From Photobacterium sp. TY1-4 (GTDB lineage Bacteria > Pseudomonadota > Gammaproteobacteria > Enterobacterales > Vibrionaceae): DNA of 64,000 bases. Where the stretch lies: contig NZ_CP099734.1 of assembly GCF_025398175.1 (NCBI RefSeq), positions 2,170,001 to 2,234,000 on the forward strand, given 5' to 3'. The translations under genes and the position numbers were made by a program. Position 1 is the stretch's first letter. Each line of letters starts with the position of its first letter. The notes beneath the pieces are model-generated. The model saw nothing but the letters and a program-made list of their open reading frames with translations, was not told the origin of the DNA and did not search any database. Shown in pieces: positions 46,207 through 56,266 of this stretch.

Positions 46207-46839
46207 CTAAGCGCCAGCACCAGCACCAGCGGCCGGATAGATGGTTCGGTAGGTCAGGTTCATCCGCGCGGACAGGGGCTGCCTGGACTTCGGGATCGCA
46301 TGGGTCCAGTATTGCTGAGTGGTCCCGGCCATGATCAGCAGGGAGCCCGAAGTCAGATCGAAGGTGATTTTCTGTTTGCTGTGCAGATGCTTCAGGACAA
46401 AGCGACGGGTTTCGCCCAGGCTGACCGAGGCAATCACCGGCTGCGGCCCCAGCTCGGGCTCATTATCCTGATGCCAGCCCATCGAATCCTGTCCATCGCG
46501 ATACAGGTTGGCCAGCACCGAGTTAAATTGCTGATCGCAAACCGCCTCACACGCGGTTTTGATACTCAGCAACGCCGGTGTCCAGGGGGCCGGGCTCAGG
46601 GTTAAGCCGGAATAGGTATACGACGCCTCACCGCACCAGGCCTGCAGCCGCGGTTGCCAGACGTTGCGACCGAAAATGCGAATTTGCTCCTGTCGCCAGT
46701 CCAGCGTTTTCCGGAGCTGCTCAAAATAGGTCTGCGCCTGCGCCGCAGTAAAGAACGCCGGTGCCCAATATAATCGGCCATCGGGAATATCAAACCACTC
46801 ACCCGAAGCTTCGGGTGGAAACAAAGACAGGGTCTCCAT
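46207..46839 (-). CDS. AlkB-like 2-oxoglutarate/Fe(II) dioxygenase
   Basis: This 210-residue protein is of the AlkB type. The iron ligands are the His and Asp of WHQDNE and the His of THAIPKS; the 2-oxoglutarate arginines are in ARMNLTYRTI. The DNA-base side has ANLYRDGQDSMGWH, close to human ALKBH2/3. It would remove alkyl groups from DNA bases by oxidation. It ends in an Ala-Gly-Ala-Gly repeat. The ribosome-binding site lies inside a 13-bp palindrome (AAGGTGTCACCTT) just before the ATG. It is 6 bases downstream of the EEP-fold gene, so they are co-transcribed. Confidence 0.9.
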   Translation of the reverse strand: METLSLFPPEASGEWFDIPDGRLYWAPAFFTAAQAQTYFEQLRKTLDWRQEQIRIFGRNVWQPRLQAWCGEASYTYSGLTLSPAPWTPALLSIKTACEAVCDQQFNSVLANLYRDGQDSMGWHQDNEPELGPQPVIASVSLGETRRFVLKHLHSKQKITFDLTSGSLLIMAGTTQQYWTHAIPKSRQPLSARMNLTYRTIYPAAGAGAGA

Positions 46840-46845
46840 AAGGTG

Positions 46846-48057
46846 TCACCTTTTCGCCATCACATCCGGATCTGCTGCGCGCGCAGTCCGGGATTTAACT
46901 GAAGCGTGTTCATGCTGCCGGGTTGCGTCCGGCGCCAGCATTATATCCACCCACACCAACCGATGATCCGATCCAGCCTGGGCTCTCGGCCGCCCTTGTT
47001 CGTCACAAATCAGGGGACGGAGCGGATCTTTCTTATCCGGCCAGAACACCCCGGATTGAAGCACCGGCAGATCCGCCGACGGCAACACATAGTCGAGACG
47101 TAACCCTGCGAGATGAGTCCATTCCGTCGCCCGCCCCTGCCGGGGTTGCCACGGCAAATGAAAACGACCGCCGAGACTTTTCGGCGTGTGTTTCCCAGCA
47201 CTGACCTGACGATTGATTTTCGGATGCAGTAACAACCGGCGGATCCCGACTTTGATCCCATCGCCATCCGCCATATCGGCATTAAGATCGCCCAGCACGA
47301 CAAACGGATCTTCGGGTCCGAGCCCGCCAAAGCGACCCTGATCATCGTGCAGCCAGGGAGCATCATCGATAATCTCCGTCAGCAGCCGCAATTCATCAAA
47401 GTTACGCCGGGCATTGCGCTGCTCTGCCCCGTCAAACACCGGCGGAGTCGGATGGCAACAGAGCAGGTTGAGCTGCTGCCCGTCAATCTGCACCGGAACC
47501 AGCACATGATTTTTAGACGACAAGCGCAACACTTGCTGTGCCTGAGGGCTGTAGAAATCTGCCGGGATCTGGTTATCCGGCATATCTTGCCAACGAAACT
47601 GCTGCCAGTTGCGGATCTGCGATTCCAATATCGGATAGCGGGACAACACCACAAAGCCGAAATGGCCGTGGTGCTCACCGAACCCCAGCCCGTCCCCGGG
47701 CAGGGTCAGCGCGCCATCGCCATCCAGATCATGCGGGCTGAGCAAGCCGGTATTGGTCGGCGGACAATAGCGGTAAGGATAAGTGATTGGCGATTGCTGA
47801 TGCTGGGAACGTTCAAGATAATGGCGACAAAAATTCGCCAGACTCCCGTCATCGCCACCCGTGCCGGGATGGTCAAACTCGCAGAGCATCAGGAGATCAG
47901 GACGGGTGTGCTGAATTATCGCCGCCAGACGGCTCAGACGGGGATCATCGCAGACTGCCGTTTGCGCCAGAATTTCCCCCGGCGCCGGGGCAGACATCGA
48001 CACATTGAACACGGCGCATCGCAGGTGGGTAGATGTTGGCGCAGGATCAGAAAACAC
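46846..48057 (-). CDS. Endonuclease/exonuclease/phosphatase-fold hydrolase
   Basis: This 403-residue EEP-superfamily protein has a first strand LRCAVFNV, a catalytic Glu region LLMLCEFDHP, FVVLSRYPI, a VVLGDLNADMADGDG motif with Asp/Asn metal ligands, RLDYVLPS and a final GSDHRLV with the catalytic His. There is no signal peptide, unlike many secreted members. It may act on nucleic acid or phosphoesters. Adjacent alkB-like and DEDDh-exonuclease genes fit a DNA-repair theme, but the substrate is not shown. The start codon appears to be GTG with a poor ribosome-binding site. Confidence 0.82.
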   Translation of the reverse strand: MFSDPAPTSTHLRCAVFNVSMSAPAPGEILAQTAVCDDPRLSRLAAIIQHTRPDLLMLCEFDHPGTGGDDGSLANFCRHYLERSQHQQSPITYPYRYCPPTNTGLLSPHDLDGDGALTLPGDGLGFGEHHGHFGFVVLSRYPILESQIRNWQQFRWQDMPDNQIPADFYSPQAQQVLRLSSKNHVLVPVQIDGQQLNLLCCHPTPPVFDGAEQRNARRNFDELRLLTEIIDDAPWLHDDQGRFGGLGPEDPFVVLGDLNADMADGDGIKVGIRRLLLHPKINRQVSAGKHTPKSLGGRFHLPWQPRQGRATEWTHLAGLRLDYVLPSADLPVLQSGVFWPDKKDPLRPLICDEQGRPRAQAGSDHRLVWVDIMLAPDATRQHEHASVKSRTARAADPDVMAKR

Positions 48058-48234
48058 AGGAGCATTCCAGCTAAAAACAAACGGAAATTTTAGCGGTTAC
48101 CACCCGAGAGGGAAAGTAGCGCGGAACTTTTATCGCCCAGCCCACCACCGAAGCCCGTCGCTGGCTCACGCTATTTGACTGACTGGCGACCGAGCCGCAA
48201 AGAAACTTAACGGGATCGCGACTGACCAAATCAG

Positions 48235-48720
48235 CTATTTGACCAACTGGCTGATCGCGAGACGAATTTGCTGGGCATCCTGCATGGCACGATGCTTGGC
48301 CGGCCCGATTTCCTCCAACGCCAGCTGGAACTGAGCGCGATTAATCCCGTTTTCCTGCATCAGCCAATGGCCGATTTCCGTCAGAATAAACGATGGCCGC
48401 ATATGGGCGGCATGATAGAGTCGTCCGAGCCAAAACAGATCCCACTGGCTGTCGCAAAACACATGCTCATACTGCCCAAGCACCGCATTGAGATGCAGGC
48501 ACACCTCAACCACCTGCCATCCTTCGCGATAAAGCTCCTGACGCGATATGCGGTGAATTTCCTGCTCCGCGTAGTCATCCCAGTATTGCCAAACCCCGCT
48601 TGCGGTCTGGGGATTGATCAGAATGCTATGACCTTGGCCGTCGGGTAAAGAATAGCCCACTTCGATCGGGTAAGACTGATCGGATAATCCCGAGGCTTCA
48701 AAATCCAAAGTTGCCCACAT
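48235..48720 (-). CDS. DEDD-type 3'-5' exonuclease-like protein
   Basis: This 161-residue protein starts with the DEDD exonuclease motif LDFEASGLS. It has later acidic motifs in CDSQWDLFWL and HRAMQDAQQIRLAI, which correspond to Exo I, II and III of the DnaQ-like fold with a His-X4-Asp (DEDDh). It is short and has no polymerase or other partner domain. The ATG at 48720 with GGGAG upstream is preferred over a longer frame to 48825. Substrate, DNA or RNA, is unknown. Confidence 0.78.
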   Translation of the reverse strand: MWATLDFEASGLSDQSYPIEVGYSLPDGQGHSILINPQTASGVWQYWDDYAEQEIHRISRQELYREGWQVVEVCLHLNAVLGQYEHVFCDSQWDLFWLGRLYHAAHMRPSFILTEIGHWLMQENGINRAQFQLALEEIGPAKHRAMQDAQQIRLAISQLVK

Positions 48721-48925
48721 TGCACTCTCCCTGATGCTTATTTGATTTTGGTCGTCTCCGATACAGCGACATCCTGTCACAACAGCCAGATCACGACTTT
48801 GACGGGAGCCTGATCGATTCAGCACGAGTCTGGACCAAGGCTCACAAACTACACATTAACTTTAGACGCTCTCATTTCTGATCACGCAAAAAAGCGGTGG
48901 CGGCTCAATTTTGATACAACCCGGT

Positions 48926-49435
48926 TTACGCTTGTAAATTGGCCTGATAGCGCTTCAAATCCTCATCACTGAAACAGACGAAATAGACCACATCCATGGC
49001 ATTGTCGATGTCATCCAGCGTCGCCTTCACCGTCGCCACCGCAATCTCGGCGGCGCGCGCTTTGGGAAAATGGTAAACCCCGGTACTGATACAGGGAAAC
49101 GCAATGCTCCTCGCCCCGTGTTGCCGGGCCAGTTGAAGCGAACGGCGATAACAGTTGGACAAATGCGTCACTTCCTCATGCATCCCCCCGTGCCATACCG
49201 GCCCCACGGTGTGGATGACATATTTGGCCGGCAGTTGATACCCCTGGGTCAACTTCGCTTCACCGATGCGGCAGCCGCCTAAGGTTTGGCACTCCGCCAA
49301 CAGCTCAGGGCCTGCCGCCCGGTGAATGGCACCATCAACACCACCACCGCCCAGCAACGATGAATTGGCGGCATTGACGATCGCATCCACTTCCAGCGTG
49401 GTGATATCCGTTTGAATCGCAACTAGTCTGGTCAT
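48926..49435 (-). CDS. ymdB: Macro-domain ADP-ribose hydrolase (YmdB-like)
   Basis: This 169-residue macro domain has [27 protein letters not shown] and GVYHFP, the ADP-ribose-binding loops of the YmdB group (only parts quoted matter: [15 protein letters not shown] and [10 protein letters not shown]). Such proteins deacetylate O-acetyl-ADP-ribose and reverse some ADP-ribosylations; E. coli YmdB also affects RNase III. It is cytosolic. AAGGAAAG precedes the ATG, and the gene is divergent from mobB with 23 bases between. Confidence 0.92.
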   Translation of the reverse strand: MTRLVAIQTDITTLEVDAIVNAANSSLLGGGGVDGAIHRAAGPELLAECQTLGGCRIGEAKLTQGYQLPAKYVIHTVGPVWHGGMHEEVTHLSNCYRRSLQLARQHGARSIAFPCISTGVYHFPKARAAEIAVATVKATLDDIDNAMDVVYFVCFSDEDLKRYQANLQA

Positions 49436-49458
49436 TGGCTTTCCTTTAGGATGTGGGC

Positions 49459-50010
49459 ATGTTTCTCACACGTTTTATGTCTATGACTCCAATTATAGGT
49501 TTCGCCGGATACAGCGGCTCAGGGAAAACCACCTTGCTGGAACAAGTGATCCCGCTGTTGAAGCAGCACAGTCTGCGCATCGGGCTGATCAAACACAGCC
49601 ATCACACCATTGATCCCGATACCCCGGGCAAAGACAGTTACCGGCTGCGGCACGCCGGGTGTGCCCAAACGCTCATGGCAACCCGGGAGCGACACATGCT
49701 CTATTTCGAATATCCAGAGCCGACCCGTGAAGAGCCGACGCTGACGGCATGTCTGGACCAGTTGGATCACAGCCAGCTGGATCTGGTGCTGGTCGAAGGG
49801 TTTCGCGAAGCCCCCATTCCTAAGATCGAAATTCACCGGCCCAGCTATGGTAAGCCGCTGCTCTATCCGGCAGACCCGCATATCATCGCTTTTGCCAGTG
49901 ATACGCCGGCCCCGGCCGACTGTCCGCTCCCGGTGCTCGATCTCAACCATCCCGAGGCCATTGCCGCTTTCATCCTGAGCACAGTCGCAACCAGTCCTGA
50001 CCAGCTCTGA
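49459..50010 (+). CDS. mobB: Molybdopterin-guanine dinucleotide biosynthesis protein B
   Basis: This 183-residue P-loop GTPase has [33 protein letters not shown] and [17 protein letters not shown], all closely matching E. coli MobB. MobB helps MobA attach GMP to molybdenum cofactor for bis-MGD enzymes such as TMAO/DMSO and nitrate reductases. AGGA lies upstream of the ATG at 49459; later ATGs at 49477 and 49483 are possible. No mobA is in the window. Confidence 0.9.
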   Translation: MFLTRFMSMTPIIGFAGYSGSGKTTLLEQVIPLLKQHSLRIGLIKHSHHTIDPDTPGKDSYRLRHAGCAQTLMATRERHMLYFEYPEPTREEPTLTACLDQLDHSQLDLVLVEGFREAPIPKIEIHRPSYGKPLLYPADPHIIAFASDTPAPADCPLPVLDLNHPEAIAAFILSTVATSPDQL

Positions 50011-50493
50011 CCGGCACAGCCCGGTCTCCTGCCTCTGATGCCGCATTCCATCCCAAGCTGAATGCGGCGGCCTATCTCGCACGCCATAGCATTAACGTTT
50101 TGAATTATCAAACCAAACTATCCCTAACGGGGGTGCTTTGTTTGTCAATAATTTGTAATGCAAGTTTGCAAAAATACCGTTTGAGCGCTCTATAGAGCGC
50201 GATAAAATCACAAGTCAGCGCGCCAGAAACCACCTCTGATACCAGCGGTACTCGTGATAAACAAGATATAAAAAACAATAACTTAAAAGCATAGCCATTC
50301 CTGAGCACCTTCTGAGTTCCGTTTCTCATCATGTTCACACGCTCACACTTTTGGTTGTAAGTGATCATTAAGAAGATGTTACATGCTATGTTAACTCCGT
50401 TTGCTTTCGATTTCGAAATATTTAGCAATCAAGGTAAGCCTTTCATTCTAATAACAATCTGACATCATCAATTTTCGATATACTGAGGTTTCC
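50011..50493. other. Gap between mobB and the chemoreceptor
   Basis: This 483-base region contains a perfect 16-bp palindrome (50185-50200). An open frame on the minus strand at 50108-50428 has unusual composition and no family resemblance. Confidence 0.5.
50185..50200. promoter_or_regulatory. Perfect 16-bp palindrome
   Basis: GCGCTCTATAGAGCGC is fully self-complementary and lies 294 bases upstream of the chemoreceptor start codon. It may be a regulator-binding site; no protein is implicated. Confidence 0.4.
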
Positions 50494-52476
50494 ATGAACA
50501 GTCCGTTCACCACCATTAAGCAGCGATACAGTGCGATACTGATCGGCTTTACCTTGCTGGTTAGCGTGCTCACCTGGCTGGGGATACAGCGCTGGATCGA
50601 GCCGAGTTTACGTCACGTCGGAGAGCAGAACCTGGTTCTGGCGGTGGGAGAGATTTCCACTGACATTCGCCATGCCTTATCTGCTGTTCAGGCGCAGCAA
50701 CGCGCCACCACACAGCTCGTCCCCGAGCTGAGCAGCCCCGAGATTGATCGCTTGCTGCCTTTCCTGGTTGACCAGTATGGCAACGAGCTGGTTTTCGGTG
50801 GCGGGATCTGGCCACTGCCAAACCAACGTGTACCGAGACAGGATCGCGCCAGTACCTTTTATCATCGGGACGCAAGCGGGCGCCTGATTGAAAACACATT
50901 CTGGAACAGCGCCGAGGCACCGGACTACTTTACCCAGCCCTGGCATCTGGCCGGGCAGCATGCCCCTCGCGGTGCCTGTGTCTGGGCCGCCGCGTATAAA
51001 GACGGCGCCAGCACCCAGCCGCGCACCAACTGTGCCATGGGTATTTACAAAAACGGCCAGCTGTACGGCGTTTCCACCGTTGATGTCACCCTGGGCTTTT
51101 TCAACACCCTGGTGGCCGATAAAGAGCGGGAGCTCAACGCAGAGATCCTGATCGTCGAACGTGACGGTAAGATCCTCAGCAAGAACCGTGAACTGACCGG
51201 TGACAATGTGATTCTGACCAATTTGGCCGATCACCCCTATCCGCTGGCCAACGCCATGCTCAGCGCCCTGCGCCAATCCCATGACCGGGTCGAGTTCACC
51301 CAGAATCAGGAAGACTACACCCTGTTGCTGAAAGATGTGGAAGGCACACCATGGCTGGTGGGGGTCGCGCAGCCAACCCGGCTGCTGACCGCACAAAGCC
51401 AGCAAATGCTGGGAACCCTGGCCGAGATCCAGTTGCCGATGGTCGCCCTGCTGCTGCTGATTCTGTTCCTGGCACTGAGTCAGCTCACCAAGCGTCTCGA
51501 CAGCCTCAAGCGCAATGTGGACTCTCTATCGGCTGGTGACGCCGACTTACGCATGCGCCTACCGGTGAAAGGCAACGATGAAGTAGATGCGATTTCCGAG
51601 TCGGTGAATCATTTCATTATTTATCTGCAAAACCTGATGAACAATGTGATGCAAGCGAACCAGGCATGCAGTCGGCAGATCAGCGCTATGACGGAAGTAA
51701 CCGAGAAAACCCTGAACGTCCTTGAGCAGCACGTCAACGAAACCGATATGGTGGCCACGGCCGTCAACCAGCTCAGTGCCTCGGCCCAGGATGTCGCCGG
51801 CCATACCGCACAAAGCACCGAGATCACCAACACAGCGCAGAAACAGTCTGACCTCACCAGCCAGTCGGCCGCGCAGGCCACGGACAGTGTCCGAAGCCTG
51901 GTTTCGAACGTAGAGCTGACCTCGGACAAGGTCACCCGGATGCAGGAGAACGCGGCGGCAATTGAATCTGTGTTACAGGTGATTGGCGGCATCGCCGAGC
52001 AAACCAACCTGCTGGCCCTGAATGCGGCCATCGAAGCGGCACGTGCCGGTGAATTGGGTCGCGGTTTTGCGGTAGTTGCCGATGAAGTGCGCAACCTCGC
52101 AGCCCGGACCCAGGAAAGCACCACTGAAGTCGAGGAAATGCTCCATCTGCTGAAGATTGGCGTCGACGAAACCGTTGCGGCGATGACCGACACCAAACAG
52201 CAATGCCTGAGCACGGCTGAAGTGACGGAAAACGTCAATCAGGGCATCACCACCATGACCGAGTCAGTGATCAAGGTAGATGACATCAGCTTGCAAATTG
52301 CCACCGCGGCCAATGAGCAAAGCAAGGTCGCCGAGAACATCAATGAAAGCATGGATTCGATCCGCACCATGCTGCAACAACTGCACAAGCACGGTCGCTC
52401 TTCCAGCGAACACGCCACCGCCCTGGAATCCGCCAATGCGCAGCTCCAGCAACTGGTGGGCCAGTTCAAGGTGTAG
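50494..52476 (+). CDS. Methyl-accepting chemotaxis protein with large periplasmic sensor
   Basis: This 660-residue chemoreceptor has membrane helices at about 14-32 and 310-330 enclosing a ~275-residue dCACHE-like periplasmic sensor ([39 protein letters not shown]). A HAMP domain follows, then the signalling tip [20 protein letters not shown] and [12 protein letters not shown]. dCACHE sensors often bind amino acids or organic acids, but this ligand is unknown. GAGG lies five bases before the ATG. A strong terminator follows. Confidence 0.94.
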   Translation: MNSPFTTIKQRYSAILIGFTLLVSVLTWLGIQRWIEPSLRHVGEQNLVLAVGEISTDIRHALSAVQAQQRATTQLVPELSSPEIDRLLPFLVDQYGNELVFGGGIWPLPNQRVPRQDRASTFYHRDASGRLIENTFWNSAEAPDYFTQPWHLAGQHAPRGACVWAAAYKDGASTQPRTNCAMGIYKNGQLYGVSTVDVTLGFFNTLVADKERELNAEILIVERDGKILSKNRELTGDNVILTNLADHPYPLANAMLSALRQSHDRVEFTQNQEDYTLLLKDVEGTPWLVGVAQPTRLLTAQSQQMLGTLAEIQLPMVALLLLILFLALSQLTKRLDSLKRNVDSLSAGDADLRMRLPVKGNDEVDAISESVNHFIIYLQNLMNNVMQANQACSRQISAMTEVTEKTLNVLEQHVNETDMVATAVNQLSASAQDVAGHTAQSTEITNTAQKQSDLTSQSAAQATDSVRSLVSNVELTSDKVTRMQENAAAIESVLQVIGGIAEQTNLLALNAAIEAARAGELGRGFAVVADEVRNLAARTQESTTEVEEMLHLLKIGVDETVAAMTDTKQQCLSTAEVTENVNQGITTMTESVIKVDDISLQIATAANEQSKVAENINESMDSIRTMLQQLHKHGRSSSEHATALESANAQLQQLVGQFKV

Positions 52477-52504
52477 ACTTTCACTGCCCCCGGACAGATA
52501 GCCA

Positions 52505-52532
52505 ACAGGGCACCGGGGTGCCCTGTTTTTTT
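52505..52532 (+). terminator. Rho-independent terminator of the chemoreceptor gene
   Basis: ACAGGGCACC and GGTGCCCTGT form a 10-bp stem (52505-52514 with 52517-52526) followed by TTTTTTT, 28 bases after the stop. Confidence 0.93.
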
Positions 52533-52555
52533 GGCGGTAAAACGGCTTGATGCCG

Positions 52556-53011
52556 CTAAAAAGTTATTTGCGAGTCGAGTGTGACCACCAGATTATAGTT
52601 CTTGGTATCAATCAACCCGACCGGCGCCGCGCCGAGGTTAAAGCTCAGCCCGTCAAACGGTAACAGGCGCAGGTAAGGATGGGCCAGCGGCATCACGGGC
52701 AAACCGGATTCCTCTTCATACCCGGTGACACCGCCCAAGCGGATGCCAAAGCCAAAATAATCATAGGGGTCATATTCAAAAGCTTTATAAAAAACAAAAC
52801 TTTGTCGGGAATAACTATTTTTGTAACCGACAATGCCATAACCGGCATATTCCACACCAAACCCCGGGTTCGATTCATTTAAATCAAGGCACTGTTCGCT
52901 CGCGCAATAATAATGTTTACTGGCCATTGGCAAAGTTGCACGAAATTCACTGGCATCACTGAGTCCGGGCAACGAAGCCAAAGCGAAGATCGTCGCGAAT
53001 GCTTTTTTCAT
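52556..53011 (-). CDS. Small exported protein, possible outer-membrane or periplasmic
   Basis: This 151-residue protein has a signal peptide (residues 1-20, MKKAFATIFALASLPGLSDA). The mature part is short and aromatic/Gly-rich with alternating strands (GFGVEYAGYGIVGYKNSYS, YFGFGIRLGGVTGYEEESG, LRLLPFDGLSFNLGAAPVG). It has two cysteines (YYCASEQC) that could form a disulfide. The pattern suggests a small beta-barrel or sheet protein. I recognise no family. AGGA lies upstream of the ATG at 53011. It converges on the chemoreceptor. Confidence 0.7.
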   Translation of the reverse strand: MKKAFATIFALASLPGLSDASEFRATLPMASKHYYCASEQCLDLNESNPGFGVEYAGYGIVGYKNSYSRQSFVFYKAFEYDPYDYFGFGIRLGGVTGYEEESGLPVMPLAHPYLRLLPFDGLSFNLGAAPVGLIDTKNYNLVVTLDSQITF

Positions 53012-53879
53012 TTTTGATTCCTGTTCTGTATTCACTCGACACGGCACACACGCCAAAGCACAGCCTCGGGTCAGTACGCCCGTTGCGCTTGATGCATCAT
53101 GAGATTCATGGTTCTGAGCGAGCACTGGCCAAATACGCCAGAGTCTCACGCTCAATGACTAGATTTCTGTATCTACGGCTACGGCGACATCCCTCGCACC
53201 ACCTTAAATTGGTGCTATTTTTGACCACCATGATGGCGATTCGGGCAAGTGAGTCAAATTCAAAACAGCGTATTTTTCAAAGAAAACGTCTTAATAATAA
53301 GAAGGGAAATACTAAGAACAGCTTAATTTATTGTGATTTAAAGCAATATTAATTACGTAAGGAAAGCGTTTTTTTAGTTTATTTTTGAGAACGAATTGAA
53401 TGTCTTACCGATAAGCTATTTCGGATGAGAAAAACTAGTATTTTTTGTGGCACTATTTTATGAATACCGCAAAAAACTTCATCCGATTGACCACCCAATC
53501 CACGATGATATGAACACTGAGATTGCCTGAATAACCAGGCAACCTCCCCCGCATTTTCGCAATTGAAATCCGACGCCGACATCCAAACGCCGACATCGGA
53601 ACACAACGATCGGGATTCGTTCTGCTCACAGCCGACTCAATCAGTTGGCCTTTCCGGACATACCCATCTGAAATCACAGACTTTTGTCGAAGTGAGCACA
53701 AAAATTGCAATCACTCTTTTCATCACCGGCTGCGCTGCTGTTTACCAGAAGCGCTGCATACAAAAGCCGTTCAATGCCAAGAGATTTTGCAAAATGAAGT
53801 GCAGGACAGGCTTTCTGCAACACCGCCACCGGTGACCGAGTGAAACATGCTTGCAAGATGACGGACAAGGATCGAGTGA
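53012..53879. other. Long gap without a confident gene
   Basis: This 868-base stretch has A/T-rich sequence from about 53260 to 53460. A 90-codon open frame (53563-53835) lacks family or signal features. I see no RNA gene or mobile-element end. Confidence 0.5.
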
Positions 53880-54807
53880 ATGAATGACAAACGCAAAATC
53901 CTGATTGTAGATGACGTCAAAACCATGTTGCTGTTACTCAAATCCTGCCTGGCGCCGGACTTTCACCTGCAGATTTGTCAGGATCCGAAAGCCGCGCTCA
54001 GCCGACTGCAACAGCAGACCTTTGATGTAATTATCTCCGACTATTTGATGCCCGGGATGGATGGGATAGATCTCTTGTCCCAGGCGAAAAGCTGCCAGCC
54101 CCACTGTGCGCGGGTGCTCCTGACCAGCGATCGGGACCTGACCACGGTGCAACGGGCGGTCAAAGAAGGCCATATCAGTGCCTTTATCAGCAAGCCCTGG
54201 CAGAACCCGCGTTGCTCGCCTGTATTACAGAACTGGCCGAGCTGACCCGCTCATCCAGGAAGCGCAAACGGCCCAACGCCGGGAGCGGCAGCTTAAAACC
54301 CGGGCCGCCCATCACGGTGCCAGGCTGCTCGCCTCGATCCCCGGCCTGAAGGAAGTCGCTACAACCGTCGAATCGATTGACGAGAACATGGACGGCTCCG
54401 GGGTACCCCGGCATGTCTCGGGGAGCAATATCCCGCTGCTGTCGCGGATCCTGCGCATCATCCGGGATTTTGACCTGACCCACCGCCAGGCCCCGATGTC
54501 CGGCAACCGGCGTAAATATGCCTGCGTACGCCTGCAGTCTCAGACCCACAGCCGCTATGATCCCGATCTGGTCCAGCGCTTTATTCGGTATCTCAATGAT
54601 CACCTGTATGAATTAGAGCATTGTGCCGGTCTCTCTGCCGACGAGCTGCTGCCGGGCCAGGTACTGCAACAAGCGATCTTAGGGAGCAACGACACCGTCT
54701 TGCTCCAGGCGGGACAGTCCCTGACGGAGCCCTTGATTGCCCGTTTACGGCGCTACGAAAAAAAGCACAATCTCCGGTTAATCGTGTTTATCCGGCCTCA
54801 GGACTAG
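53880..54807 (+). pseudogene. Response regulator, receiver plus degenerate HD-GYP, with two frameshifts
   Basis: The first frame (53880-54245) encodes a receiver domain: D11-D12, phospho-acceptor D54 in VIISDYLMPGMDG, Thr in LLTSDRD, Lys in ISKPWQ. It then runs into a stop. A second frame encodes ALLACITELAELTR (54209-54250). A third continues LIQEAQTAQRRERQ to the end at 54807, with a DGSGVP segment recalling the GYP part of HD-GYP phosphodiesterases but no HD pair. Restoring one base near 54207 and one near 54250 yields a continuous 309-residue protein. Both losses sit in short C runs. It may be a real decay event or sequencing error. Confidence 0.75.
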
Positions 54808-54996
54808 CTTCGGCCCCAATTTCTGGGGCCAGCCGATCCTGCTTTTTCCAAGCGTATGCACGTCACGAATCAGGTTCCCCCGCAGGATCAGCTTCACCAA
54901 AAGCAAATCAGCCCAAAACAGACTGCCCCGAAAACAAATTGCACCAAAGCAGATTGACCAGACATCAACAAGGGCTGTCTGACAGCCCCTGTATCT

Positions 54997-55010
54997 CCCC
55001 CCCCCCCCCC
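54997..55010. repeat. Poly-C tract, 14 bases
   Basis: Fourteen consecutive C residues lie between the broken response regulator and the glycosyltransferase gene. Such tracts slip readily and are also prone to sequencing error. Confidence 0.9.
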
Positions 55011-55046
55011 GGCTCTGTGACCCTTTGCCGGGTTCCGCATAGCCAT

Positions 55047-55970
55047 TTACGAACGCAAAGACAGCCATCGCAACGTATCGCCTGAGATCACTTTCAACCG
55101 CGGCCAGTCCGGTTTCAGGCAAAACCCCATCAGCTCGCGAAGCACCGCCCCACCAAAGGCGCGCCGTGCCCGATAACAATCCGCAGTAGCCGAAAACCAA
55201 CGCTGATACCCCGCCAGCAAGGTCAGCGGTTGCATGCGTACCGAGGCAGCATGGCGGTCGAGGATCTGTTTCATGGCCGCCGCACGCCGCTCGTGGTTCC
55301 CGGAAATCGCCCCGACCCGGCCAAAGGTGTAATCACACAGAGGCTGATTCACCACCCCCACCGGCCCCTGCCGGGCCAATTTCAGCCACAAATCCCAATC
55401 CGAAGCCGAGCGAAACTGGGGATCCAATCCCCCCACAGCCAGCAACGCATCACGCCGGGCAATCACGGTGCTGGTACCAATCATATTTTCCCGGTACACG
55501 GCACTCAGGAAATCGGGAAAAACCTGCGACTGCGGATCACCGCACGCTGACAGGCGGCGGGTAAAACCCGGCCAGAAACAAAAGCAGCGCAGCGCTGAGG
55601 GTTGATCATCAATCAAGAAACGGTAATCGGTGAAGCTCATCACCAATTGCGGATTTGCATCATGCAATGCAAGCTGATGCATCAGTTTTTCAGGATGCCA
55701 ATAATCATCCGCATCGAGGAAAGCGATCAGCTCACCACAGGCTTGTTCAATCGCCAGATTACGGGCCACGGAAACACCGACCCGCTCGGTGCGGATCACC
55801 CGGAGATCCGCTTGCGCCTGTAACCAGGCTTGCGTGCCGTCTTCCGAGCCGTCATCGACCACCAGGATCTCGACGGCCTGCCCCTGGCGGCGCACGGTTT
55901 CAACCGCTTTCGGTAAGGTCGACAGGCAATTATAGGTCGGTATCACCACGGTGAGCTTGCATGTATTCAT
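55047..55970 (-). CDS. Family 2 glycosyltransferase
   Basis: This 307-residue GT-A enzyme starts LTVVIPTYNCLSTL. It has the nucleotide-sugar site VVDDGSEDGT, the DXD-like metal motif AFLDADDYWHP and an acceptor-side SASDWDLWLKLA. There is no membrane segment. It would add one sugar to the exopolysaccharide repeat unit. It faces away from the main plus-strand polysaccharide genes with about 300 bases between. AGGAGAG precedes the ATG. Confidence 0.92.
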   Translation of the reverse strand: MNTCKLTVVIPTYNCLSTLPKAVETVRRQGQAVEILVVDDGSEDGTQAWLQAQADLRVIRTERVGVSVARNLAIEQACGELIAFLDADDYWHPEKLMHQLALHDANPQLVMSFTDYRFLIDDQPSALRCFCFWPGFTRRLSACGDPQSQVFPDFLSAVYRENMIGTSTVIARRDALLAVGGLDPQFRSASDWDLWLKLARQGPVGVVNQPLCDYTFGRVGAISGNHERRAAAMKQILDRHAASVRMQPLTLLAGYQRWFSATADCYRARRAFGGAVLRELMGFCLKPDWPRLKVISGDTLRWLSLRS

Positions 55971-56266
55971 CGGCTCTCTCCTGTGAGTCGCCCTGCATCC
56001 GGCCGGTCCGGATCACGCCGCAGCAATCAGCCAAGACCGTGGCAGAGCATCTGTCATTAAATTGCTATCATCAAATTTGCCAAGTCCTTGTGCCGTCCCC
56101 GGCACCGCTTTTCGGCAACAACAACCAGAGCGGTGCAAAGAGCACGCCAGTGAGCTAGTCCCAAGACGGAACACAAATTGCTACGCAGGGATTAGCCCTG
56201 TTTTCTCGCCCGTTCGGGCAAACCGCAGGAGATGGGATCTGATTCTCGGCATGAAGGAGTGCATCC

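Noticed and set aside
50108..50428. 106-codon minus-strand frame between mobB and chemoreceptor
   Set aside because: No recognisable family, poor ribosome-binding site, and it crosses the 16-bp palindrome; probably noncoding.
53563..53835. 90-codon plus-strand frame
   Set aside because: Composition is atypical, with no domain or signal; it lies in an otherwise noncoding gap.
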